The notes beneath the pieces were generated by a model. It saw nothing but the letters and a program-made list of their open reading frames with translations, made no database searches and was not told the DNA's origin. From NCBI GenBank assembly GCA_033725935.1, contig MU867120.1, positions 151,846-215,845 on the forward strand: 64,000 nucleotides of DNA, given 5' to 3'. Position 1 is the first letter of the stretch, and every line of letters begins with the position of its first letter. Shown here piece by piece: positions 23,864 through 34,279 of this stretch. Source of the stretch: Cladorrhinum sp. PSN259 (taxonomy: Eukaryota; Ascomycota; Sordariomycetes; Sordariales; Podosporaceae). Position numbers and translations under genes: made by a program.

Positions 23864-24279
23864 TGTGGGTGAGGGTGATGGTGGGTTTGGCTGTTGAGGA
23901 GAAATCCGCAAATAACTGACCACTGAGAACAGGGGTCAGGGAGCTTACCCCTGCGAATCTGTGATGTCATTTGAAGCTATAGCGGATACAACGATACTGA
24001 CCACCACCTCGTTAGCTGGATCATGGCAACCACCCCTCATGGCGGTAACAGTACGGGCTTATCACGTGCTGGGACGGTTTTTGTCCACCCAAATATCACC
24101 TTGGCAGGTAGTCTACCCAAAAGTGGTTTCATTCCCCTTGTCTGGTTGCCAAGATTCATCTAAAGAGATAGCTACATGAACAGGGCTCCGAATCAATTGA
24201 CCTCACATCTCAACTCGGATCAATTCCCCCCACCATCTCCTCACGAGACACATACTATAGTACTGTAGTGTAGTACACA
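23864..24279. other. Divergent promoter region
   Basis: A 416 nt spacer between the DUF167 gene (minus) and the peroxiredoxin gene (plus). It should hold both promoters. I see no distinctive operator. Confidence 0.5.
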
Positions 24280-24979
24280 ATGATCATTCCAACAATCACC
24301 CGCGCTCTGCGCACCTCTGCGCCTCGTCAGGTTCCCGCCGCTTTCAATGCTGCCCGCACCTTTCACAGCACCCGCCCCGCCTTCATCAAGGTAGGCGACC
24401 CGCTCCCGAACCTGGACGTCCTCCAGGAGGGAAGTCCCGGCAACAAGGTCAACCTCGCCGATGAAGCTTCGAAGCTCAACAAGATGATCATCCTCGGTGT
24501 TCCCGCCGCCTTCTCTCCTTCCTGCTCGGCCACGCACGTTCCCGGCTTCATCAAGCACCCAAAGACTCAGGACTACGACCAGGTCGCCGTCGTCTCCGTC
24601 AACGATGTATTCGTCATGAAGGCCTGGGGATCCGAGCTGGACCCCGCAGCTGACTTTGGTGTAAGTTTTGACAGTTTGTCATTTTTTATTTCCCCCAACC
24701 CAAACAGATTCATCACTGATGGCACAATAACTATCGCCGTGTGAGCGAAAGGCGGATGCTGATGACCAAAATACAAAGATTCGTTTTCTTGCCGATCCTG
24801 AGGGCAAGTTTACCAAGGCGATGGACATGGACTTTGTGAACGAGCCCATCTTTGGTGGGTTGCGGTCGAAGCGGTACTCGATTGTTGTTGAGGGTGGGAA
24901 AGTCAAGTCGATCAACGTCGAGCCTGACAACACAGGTACTAGCGTCTCGTTGGCTGAGCATGTCTTGGGACCTGCTTAA
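24280..24979 (+). CDS. Mitochondrial peroxiredoxin (Prx5/AhpC-TSA type)
   Basis: A thiol peroxidase that would reduce hydrogen peroxide and alkyl hydroperoxides. Two exons (24280-24660, 24779-24979; 118 nt intron, phase 0) give 193 residues. The first 35 residues are Arg/Ala/Ser-rich, lack acidic residues and end ARTFHSTRPAF, a typical mitochondrial targeting sequence. The catalytic motif is AFSPSCSATHVPGF with the peroxidatic Cys at residue 82. Downstream VSVNDVFVMKAWG and the C-terminal GTSVSLAEHVL fit Prx5/Ahp1-like proteins. Apart from Cys82 I see no Cys in the mature part, so it is probably a 1-Cys enzyme needing an external thiol. Confidence 0.93.
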
Positions 24980-25898
24980 GGGGAAGGAAGGAAGGAAGAA
25001 CAGATGATGTGCTGGATGGAATGAGGAGGGATGGTTAATGAACTATTGAAATTGAACAATAGTATCATTTCCATAAAATTCACAAAAGCATTTAGATGTG
25101 GTATTCGAATTTATGATTTCGTCTGACTTGACATTTAAATGAAGTATGAAGAATGTTATGACACGTGACACGAAGTAGCTGGCTAGCAGATATTGCTTCA
25201 TTACGGTCGTGGATGGTACAATTATGCGATGGATATTTTTACTTCCATTGCATTACCGGAGGCGTCACAATCAATCTTCAACATCCCATCACCATACTTT
25301 GATGTTTGTCCTCCAGCCCTGCGAAGCGTCGTTCTGTTTTGTCATTGATTGGCCACACTTGCTGTTTCACCTACTTTCAACCCATTTCTTAAATTTTAAA
25401 ACCCACCATTTCGGATCCATAAAGCTGGCCTCATCCAGATGAAACAAAACAACATCACGTAGGCGGATGGGCATAAACAACCAATGGCGAGAGGTGCCTC
25501 ATTCATTTCCGGCTAACTCAGATCAGTCGGATGACCGAGCGCTAGCCAATTGAATGGCTATTGACATGGTGGACAGTAGATAAGTTGGATCCAAAAATTC
25601 CAGACTTGAAAAAGATTTTCTAGAACACACAGAAGAAAAAATTGGTTGAATAGCAAATTTTTAAAAAAGAAATACGCTAGATGCAACATGATCATACATA
25701 TCAAAAATAGAGGAGGACAGGCAACCAGCTACCCACCCAATTTGGTATATCCAAACCCTAATCAGTCTCTTCTTCTCCCTCCTTCTATTCATTCCCTTCC
25801 CTCTACTTTTTTACTCATTTTAGTCCCTTGATGACCCCCTCTCTGTTTAATCCCAATCCCTTCTTGATAAAAGAAAAAAAGAAAAAGAAAAAAAGTCC
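24980..25898. other. Intergenic between convergent genes
   Basis: Some 0.9 kb of mostly AT-rich sequence lie between the peroxiredoxin and CoA-transferase 3' ends. It holds two 3' UTRs. No gene is seen. Confidence 0.5.
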
Positions 25899-27536
25899 TT
25901 AGAGCATGGGCTTAAGGTTCTCAGAGACGTGGAAGGGAGCCTCAGTCTTGGCCTTGATCTCTTCAACGGTGACGCCGTCGGCGATCTCGATGAGGGTGAG
26001 ACCGTGGGAAAAGTCGACGTCGAAGACACCCTATTGAAAATCATTAGTATACCTGAATAATTACTAAACAGAAAAGAATGGGGGAATTCAACATACCAAC
26101 TCGGTAATGATTCTGCTAACGCAGGCCTTGCCGGTCAAGGGGAAAGCGCACTGCTTGACGATCTTGGGGTTGCCCTTCTTGTCGGTGTGCTCCATGGTAA
26201 CAACGACTTTGGTGGCGCTGGGGTTGGAAACTAAGTCCATGGCACCGCCGAAGCCCTTGACCTTACCGGGCAACATCCAGTTGGCGAGATCACCGGCGGC
26301 AGAAACCTGCATGGCACCGAGAATGGTGAGGTTGATGCGGCCGGAACGGATCATGCCGAAGGACTCCTCTGAGCCGAAGACGGACGCGCCGGGCTTGAGG
26401 GTGACGGTCTCCTTTCCGGCATTGATGAGGTCGGCGTCCTCCTTGCCCTTGATGGGGTAAGGGCCGAGGCCGAGGATACCGTTCTCGGACTGGAGCATGA
26501 CCTCGACGTCCTCGCCGACGAAACCGGGGGCAAGCATGGGCATGCCGATGCCGAGGTTGGCGTACATGCCGTTCTGGAACTCCTTGGCAGCGCGGCGGAC
26601 GATGAGCTCGCGCTTGGCCTTGGTCTCGCCTGAGCCCAAGAGGGCAGAGTCCTTGGGAGAAGGAGGAGGAGAGTTGGGGTCGGGGGAGAAGGTGTACTTC
26701 TCAATGTTCTTCTCGGCGGTAGACTGGATGACGCGCTTGACGTAGATGCCGGGGAGGTGGACAGACTCGGGAGGGATCTCGCCGGGCTCGACGATGTGCT
26801 CGGCCTCGACGATGGTCATCTTGGCGTTGCGGCCCATGGCGCCGTTGAAGTTGTTTGCGGCGAGGCGGAACTGGCAGTTACCGAGACGGTCGGCCTTGTA
26901 GGCCTTGACGAAGGCATAATCGCCCGCGATAGAGTGCTCGAGGAGGTAAGACTTGCCGTTGAAGACCTTGACGTCCTTGGGGTAAGAGAACTGGGCGGGA
27001 GTGCCGTCGGGGTTGTTGCGGAGGGGGAGCTCGCCGGTCTGGACAACGGTTCCGAAGGCCGCGGGGGTGTAGAAGGCGGGGATTCCCTTGCCGCCGGCCG
27101 CGCAGCGCTCAGCTAGGGTGCCCTGCGGGGTGAGCTCGAGCTCGACCTCGCCGGTGAGATACATCTTCTCAAAGGTCTTGTTCTCGCCGATGTAGGAGGC
27201 CACCATCTTCTTGATCTGCTTGGTCTTGAGGAGCTTGCCAAGACCAGAGGTGTCGGTGCCGGCATTGTTGGAGACGGCGGTAAGACCGGTGAGGTCGGAC
27301 CGGTTATGAACCTCGTTGATGAGGGTATCTGGGACACCGCAGAGACCGAAACCGCCGCAGAGGAGGGTCGAGTTGGGCTTCATGTCCTTGATGGCCTCAG
27401 CGGCCGAGGGATACACCTTGTTGATCTCGGCGCGGCGGGAGGTGACCGAGAAGGCCCGCGCAAAGAGGGCGGCGTGGTTCTGGCCATACTTGGAGTAGGC
27501 TCTGAGCGTCCTCATGCAGAGTGCTGCTGAAGGCAT
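25899..27536 (-). CDS. Succinyl-CoA:3-ketoacid CoA-transferase, mitochondrial (SCOT)
   Basis: Moves CoA from succinyl-CoA to acetoacetate or related acids in the mitochondrial matrix; in fungi related enzymes also help detoxify propionyl-CoA. Two exons (27536-26097, 26030-25899; 66 nt intron, phase 0) give 523 residues. The start MPSAALCMRTLRAYS begins a mitochondrial presequence ending near FARAFSVTSRRA. The alpha half carries GGFGLCGVPDTLINE and the beta half carries the catalytic Glu in SENGILGLGPYP (about residue 349). SAAGDLANWMLPGK and GGAMDLV are typical of the beta half. The two bacterial subunits are fused through a Ser/Pro linker (SPDPNSPPPSPK), as usual in eukaryotes. The last exon adds the normal tail ending at KPML. 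Confidence 0.95.
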
Positions 27537-28606
27537 TGTGAAGGTGAGTTTTGTGAGGGTGAAGGTGAGAGGTGCGGGTATTCGAGGGTTAACGACACAG
27601 AGGGAGGGGGGGTTCAACCCGGCAATTAGATCAAGGACCTGAGAAGAAGGGAATTGGGGGGGGGGGGGGGTATCACAACAGAGGAAAATTGGAACTGAAA
27701 GAATACCAAAACACAGAGAAGAAGAAGGACGAATGCGAATCTATTTAGATTTTATTTTCCTCCCGTCAATGGCCGAGCGGCCGAGTGACCGATGGCTATG
27801 CCGTGATCCCTGTCCCGGCACGTCCCTTCGGCACAAGGTGCATCCACTCGGTTGCCGTTCCAAGTGCTTGCAGTCCCCGCGGATAATTGTTCAACAGCGG
27901 ACCTCAATGGCTTAAACTTTTTGGCCCTGCCCCCTTCTTCAAGTTTCTCCTTTTTAGGTTGCATATGCTTCAAATTTTGGGCTTCAACGGTTCTGAACCA
28001 TATTTTAGACTTTCGCTTTGCCCATTCTAAAACAGCTCGTTCACATATCCCAAGACCGAAAGTCGGCCGGCTTAAGTGGATTCCCCCGACCGATCCATGA
28101 GCCGGGGAAATCGTATACCCCACACTCCCGTGGACTTGAATGTGGAGAAGGGGAGCTCGTTGGAGGAGGCATTTAGTCAGCTGGACCGCCACCTCTTCGT
28201 GAACACCAAGGATATGTAAATGTTGACAGTTTCATGGCTAAACAGAAGAACTAATACATCGCTGGCTGATGAACAGACCATGCATACCCATACACTTAAT
28301 TGCTGCTGCAACCATAAAAGCAGAAAGCCAAAAAAAAACATGCTCGAAAATGCCTATATATCCGCCTCCGTCCGACCGGGTGCCTCCAAACACCCCGTAA
28401 ACCGTTTGAGAAACATGGAAGAAAAACGCCCTGTAGGCATGCAAGTAATGTATCCCCTTTCTCTCTATTGTTCTAAGCCGCTGCTTCCCCAAATCCCCTG
28501 CGGACTCCAGTCTCCCAGGTCCTCTTCCTGGTTTCTTAGGAGCCCTGCGTGCCCCTCTTGGTGATGGAGTCTGCGGGAGCCACCGCTCTGGGTTTGGCTC
28601 GGTGCT
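27537..28606. other. Intergenic, promoter of the CoA-transferase gene
   Basis: About 1.07 kb between two minus-strand genes. It contains a 15-G tract (27656-27670) about 120 nt above the CoA-transferase start. Open frames here (for example around 28220-28564) have no support. Confidence 0.5.
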
Positions 28607-30333
28607 CTACCGCCGAGAGCTTGAACCACTGACCGCAGCAAGGGGAGTGGGATTGGTAAACTCAACGTTAAAGGTCCATTTTCCTGCAAAGCAACACTGT
28701 CAGCAAACCATGTTGGGCAATGCCAGACATAATGTAAAAATAAGTACTTACCCTCTGCCAGATTCTGAGCTGTGTCGTCCAATAGAATCACCCGTCTTTT
28801 GCTACAATACGATGTTTTGTCCATAATCTCGACCTTCAGCTTGGGATTGGCGAGCTCCTGCACGGGCTTCTCAAACATCTCGGATAATGACTCAACGGCC
28901 ATCTCCAAATCCTTTTGGTTGTCCTCAAATATCTCTGTCAGGTTGTTTCTGGCCAGATAGAATGCAAAGGCGTACGTCCACATGAGGGTCCGTCGACAAG
29001 TCTGGAGGGCTTGGGATGCAGAGTTGAGATATTGGACCTCAATCCAAGACATGCCCGACTCCTTCTGTAGTTGTACCATTTTTTTCTCCGTTTTGAGGAA
29101 CATCTCCTTGTCGAGGCGGGCAGACTGCTCGTGGTTGGCATATCGATTATAGTAGTGCAAGTAGCGCTCCAGCGATACACGGGACTTAGCCTGGGCATCC
29201 CGAGCGTCCGTTCCGCTCTTCTCTTCGAATCGGTTGCAGTTGTACCAGCTTGTACCATGCTCCGACCACAGACCCATGCACATCCAGCAAAACTCATGTT
29301 TGCACTTGCGACAGGTCATGTGGTTGCAACCTCCATTCTTTTCTATGGTGCTGTTGCATTTGGGACACTCCTTGGTATTCGCTGATATCCAATTGGCTGT
29401 CTCGGAATCGTCTGCGCACTTCTTGAGCCACTTCTTCACAAGGTCGCAAGGCGCCGGCTGGTGATCCTCATTCGGGCATCCAAAGCAAAATCGTTCGTTG
29501 CATAAGCAAGCAACGGTTGGAACTATGCGGTTGAGGTCTTTCTTCTTGATATTGCATTCGACGACGTTCTGGCAGTCGGGGGCTGGGCACCATTTCAGCG
29601 AGTCTCTGTCCTCCACGTATGTCCGGTTGAGCAACTTGTGGTACCTATCCGTCAAATCCTGCGTGACAAGCAGATCCAGAGAACGGGCATCAATGATCAG
29701 ATTACAGTCGTTCGAAGGACACTGAATGCGTGCTGCCTCGCCGTCCTCGCAAATCTTTTGGGCTAGGTACTGACGGTAGCAATCCACGCAGTACCTGTGA
29801 CCGCATTTGAGGGCAAAGGACTCAAGTCCCTCCTCGTCTTCACAGCAGATGTCGCAAGCAAATCCGGGAATAGCTTGTAATCTGGGCACTTGAGTGGGAT
29901 GCTCGGAAAGACCGGCAGCCTCGAGGGTCTTGGATGGCCTGTCCATATAGTCCTCAATCAGACGCTCTTTGTTCCAGCGAAAGTGCCGGAGTAGAATGGC
30001 CGCTTCTTCTTTGGAGATGTCGAGGATCATATTGACGTCTTGTATTAAGTCATCTTGTTGCTTCTGGATGTCTTGGGGTTGGTAGACTTTGTAGTTGATG
30101 TCATAGGGCGCTTTTTTCTTTGCACCGAAATCCTGCTGAATATCGATATCCGGATCGGGCTCGTCATCGAAGTCGAAGTCTGAAGCATATTCGGTCAATT
30201 AGAGGGGAGTGCGATGCGGGAGACTATGGATGCACTGCTTACCATCGTCACCAGACATGTCATTATCGCTGTCATCGGGCATCATGTCCTCTTCACTAGA
30301 GACGTTGGACATGAACTCGTCGTCGGTTTCCAT
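28607..30333 (-). CDS. RBR-type E3 ubiquitin ligase, Ariadne family
   Basis: RING-between-RING ligase that takes ubiquitin from an E2 onto its own Cys and passes it to substrates. Three exons (30333-30243, 30179-28752, 28683-28607; introns of 63 and 68 nt) give 531 residues. The order is: acidic N-terminus, UBA-like segment (ILDISKEEAAILLRHFRWN), RING1 beginning CDICCEDEEGLE (about 137), IBR with CLCNERFCFGCPNEDH, RING2 with CPKCNSTIEKNGGCNHMTC whose catalytic Cys is in GGCNHM (about 315), and the Ariadne helical domain from about 350. The third exon gives the short tail WTFNVEFTNPTPL. The coding-like frame continues 50 codons above the first ATG (30333) to a stop at 30498-30496, with a basic KRK segment and no ATG. 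Confidence 0.92.
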
Positions 30334-31780
30334 GTCGTTGGATGTGGTTGTCACGGGAGTTGGGGGTGCAGGCGGTTTGTCGGAGCCTGCTGAGGCGATG
30401 ATCCTCTTGTTGGGTGCGGCCGTGGTTCCAGAGGAGGATATCGTCGCCTCAGCGGCTTTCCGCTTCCTGGTTAATGGGGGAATGGTTGCGGTCTTTTATT
30501 TTCTTTGGTGGCACAGTGTTTTGCAACGCCACCCAACAAGCTTATAGACGTGTACAGGACCAAAAGGTTATGTTGGTTGTAAAGCAAGTCAACAAGGGAG
30601 GCCGACCGCTACCGGGGGAGTGGTATGCTAAAAGTGGTAAAGTCGTGGCGGGGACGGTACCAGAGACTGGCTGCAAGTGTGACGTGCAGCTATGAGAGAA
30701 AGTAGCGGAAGAGATTCTTGTCTGCTCAGAACAGAGCAAAACTGTGAAAAGGTTTGCGGCCGGGAGGTTGTTGGAAATTCTTGAGTGATGACAAGAGGTC
30801 AGTGGTGGATGACTGACTGATTGATGGGAAGGTGCGATTCCGGTTCCAGGTTGCGGGAACTTGGAAGACCAGGCTCCAACGAGTCCCAGAAAGGGTTATG
30901 TAAGCCCAGATCATGCGGTGCCTGCGCCCAGAGCCAGATGATCCCAACCGCTTCTAACCACATTTGAATTGAAGCATGCCCGCCTTGCCTGCTCTCCTCG
31001 TGCACATTTGCATATCAACTTCTAATGCTCTCAGATGATTTTCTATAATAATACCTATAATACTTGACCACCATTCAATCCATTTTATGAACAGAGACAT
31101 GCCTTTCACTTACTCATTTTTCTCATGCCTGCCCTCCAAAACTTGATTTTTGAGTTCCAGATCTGAGATTCGCCCCACTGATCTATCTTTTCAGCAGCGG
31201 CAAGGTTCCCGTCCTTTTTTTTGCCTCGTAACTGCACCGGAGTGCCGGGCTTGACGGGAGAGGGACATTAGCACCTTATTAGGTATCTGTATTATAATCC
31301 AATCGGCATCTCCGATGCACCCATTCCAGGTTCCGATTGCCACGTCCAGACTTCCTTGAAGCTTGTTACGGATGATGATGGTGGCTATTTTCAAGGCGAT
31401 GACCAAAAGGGATTTTACTTGAACTGATATGCCCATACCAATAGCATGATAATAATACTTGTTCAGTTAGTTCATACTGGAACCTAGAAGTGGTTGTTTG
31501 ACACCGTGGTTTGGATTTTGGATGGAGCTGGGAAAGGCGTGTACATAAGCCCGTGCAGGAGGCCCAGTTGGTTCTACTAGCTTGCAGCCACTGTGGGGGC
31601 AGTTCGGCAGCCTTATCCCAATTTTGGTGACATTCCATTTTCGCGATTGACCAGCAAAGACCATCACCCCCAGAAACACTGCGCGCAACGGATCTCTTGA
31701 GTGCTGGCAAGAAGCCAAAGTCCTCTAAATAGTGTTTGTCTTACACTCAAATTTAACCCTTACTGGAGAAATCTACAGCA
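30334..31780. other. Divergent intergenic region
   Basis: About 1.45 kb between the RBR ligase (minus) and the FHA gene (plus). The first 150 nt look like protein-coding sequence in the RBR frame (see findings). The remainder shows no gene. Confidence 0.5.
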
Positions 31781-32731
31781 ATGGGCGACAACTCCTACAA
31801 AAGCACTGAAGCCGCGTCGCGTCGGCGGAGATGCGATGATGACGCGCATGGCGACCGGGATGACCGAAAGAGGAGGCATCGTGACGGGGATTCGAGCAAC
31901 CAAAGTCGCAGAGATAGTTCCAGGGATAGGGAGAGAGAACGGGAGCGGGGAAAAGAAAGAGAGCATCGCCGCCGCTCCAGGTCACCGGATGCGAAAGCTC
32001 GACGATCACGATCCAGAGAAAAAGAGAAGCGAAGAGATAGGGACGAGCACAGAGATCGAAACCGAGGCAGCCGGAGGTCGAGGAGCCGAGAGAAACACAG
32101 CGGAAAGCGACGGTCGAGATCCCCAGATGCCCGCTCATCACGTCGCCAAAGAGACAACAACGCCCTTGTCAAACGTAACGGTCCGCTGCCATCACAGGAT
32201 GACTCTTTTGCCGTCAGTAACGGAGATGAGCCCATGAAACCAGTAGAGAAGCCAAACTTTGGAAATTCAGGCACATTGGCCGCCGCATCCAACTCGGTTA
32301 CCCAGGCCGACGGAACCACCATCACCTTGAAATACCATGAGCCTCCAGAGGCCCGAAAGGCATCGCCACGGGACGAGTGGAAACTATTCATTTTCAAGGG
32401 TCAAGATATTGTCGATACCATAGATCTCAATGCGCGAAGCTGTTGGCTGATCGGAAGAGAGGTGGCTGTTGTTGACCTCCCGGCGGAGCATCCCAGCATC
32501 AGCAAGCAACATGCCGTAATCCAGTTTCGGTACACCGAAAAGCGCAATGAGTTTGGCGATAAGATAGGCCGGGTTAAGCCGTATCTGATTGACTTGGAGA
32601 GCGCAAATGGTACCATGCTCAATGGTGAAAAGGTTCCCGAGAGCCGATACCTCGAGCTACGAAACAAGGACATGGTCCAGCTCGGCTCGAGCACCAGAGA
32701 GTATGTCCTCATGCTTGCGCCAAAGAAATAG
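31781..32731 (+). CDS. SNIP1/Pml1-like FHA-domain splicing factor
   Basis: Probable homologue of human SNIP1 and yeast Pml1, a subunit of the RES complex that supports pre-mRNA retention and splicing. One exon, 316 residues. The first 130 residues are an Arg/Asp/Ser-rich, RS-like region (SRSREKEKRRDRDEH). A segment around 190 (EWKLFIFKGQDIVDTIDL) leads into the FHA domain at about 205-310, with the expected pThr-binding landmarks: WLIGRE, HPSISKQHAVIQF and LIDLESANGTMLNGE. The ATG at 31781 lies in the context AGCAATGG. Domain order and size match SNIP1. Membership of a RES complex is inferred. Confidence 0.93.
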   Translation: MGDNSYKSTEAASRRRRCDDDAHGDRDDRKRRHRDGDSSNQSRRDSSRDRERERERGKEREHRRRSRSPDAKARRSRSREKEKRRDRDEHRDRNRGSRRSRSREKHSGKRRSRSPDARSSRRQRDNNALVKRNGPLPSQDDSFAVSNGDEPMKPVEKPNFGNSGTLAAASNSVTQADGTTITLKYHEPPEARKASPRDEWKLFIFKGQDIVDTIDLNARSCWLIGREVAVVDLPAEHPSISKQHAVIQFRYTEKRNEFGDKIGRVKPYLIDLESANGTMLNGEKVPESRYLELRNKDMVQLGSSTREYVLMLAPKK

Positions 32732-34279
32732 GGCATGTATTTGGACATGGTCCGGTGTCGTCCTTGGCGAGAACGGCCACATTATGGTTTGCGCAAGATG
32801 CACTCCTCAGGTCACTCCAAGGGTTCCGCTGCCGTTGACAAAGTTAATAGCATCGAACTAGAGATTAGCGCAACCGTTGTCTATCACAATGCGCAAGGAG
32901 CGCGGATGTCGGGCGGCTTGGTCATTAGGATTGTCGTTGAACGGCCGGTTTACCCCTAGTGATATCTTAGAAAAGACGACTTGTAAAGATAAGCTCAACT
33001 CATACGGCCGCTTCTTTGACTGTCTCGAGGCGCATCTAGACACGGCCGAGATGACAACTTTGCCGGGCACTCGAGAATAGACTCCGCACCCTCGCTGTTG
33101 TTCCACATATTTTTTTTGACAGTAGCTCGACTAGACAAGGGCTGTTTGGTATGCTTAGAGTTTGCTCTCACAGGACAAAGAGCCTGCACCGCATGCTTGT
33201 CTGGGAAGGCAGGTGTTGTTGGCCACCAAATAGCGGGAGCTTATTATTCGCATATTAGCATCCTCCCGAGCATTAACTACGATGCGATGGAGCCCGAAAT
33301 CTCGATCTCAGAAACAGAGGCTTCCTCAACATACTCGCTTGCTTTTCCCCGCTATCTAGACAATCCACAGTAACAGTTATTCTTGTTAGCTATCCACGCG
33401 GGCGCCATATTCACACTTTGAGCACCAGCGTCAATCTGTCCACTTATTCTGGTGATGAGGTTTGTCCCACCCTGATGTAACACCATGTGCACAACTTTGT
33501 CAGTCGCTCAAAAATTGCGGATATTCGAGGTTCAACGCTTAGGAGCATGAGAGATCCGACATCTCTCCCGCGGGAAGTGTTCCGTGCAACTGCCGACCGA
33601 GCGTGTGGCACTGACAGTTGTTGATGTCAGACAGTTCTGACGAATCATTTCACCGTTCCTTGCCATCTCCCGAAAAGGCTGTTCGGGCCCTCAGCCACGA
33701 ACGGCGGCGTCCCGCCCTCACAAACATGGCAGGCAGCATTAGCAGGGGAGTCATAGAATGGCAAGTACGAAGAAACGTTGTTTTTGGTTTACTGCGTTTG
33801 TAAATTTGTTGGTGGTGGCCTTCTGAAACAACTCGACGCTACCCAAGAAACGTCTTTGAGGAGGGCTCAAATGACCAACCAGAAGTGGTCCTGTGACACC
33901 CCTTTTTGCGCAAACATGGCCTCCCTCACAATTGCCTTTTTTTCTGTTGATGGCATTTGAGCCTTGTGTTAAGGTCCGCTGATGGGTCCTAGTGGGCTGT
34001 CAGTCAGAGACTTATAGACTCTATTATGTCGCACCACTGTGCTACTTGGAATTTCTTTGAGAGGAAATACTTATTACAGTTCCTGGTTCGGTCACCACCA
34101 TTTCCAAGTTGGTTCATTTCATATATGAGATCCAAGCAGGTCTCCCTATTTCCCTTTCTGCGCCTCTCCCGCTCCCTCCACACACCCCCAAACACATATT
34201 TTATTTCTGGAATGGTTGCCAACTAAAACCTATTTTTTTCTCTTTCGTTGCTGAGCTTGTGTTGGATATCATAGCAAGC
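32732..34279. other. Intergenic, one doubtful open frame
   Basis: About 1.55 kb between two plus-strand genes. The only coding-like stretch is an ATG frame at 33624-33803 (MSDSSDESFHRSLPSPEKA, then Arg-rich). It could be a small exon, but I cannot find a convincing continuation. Confidence 0.4.
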
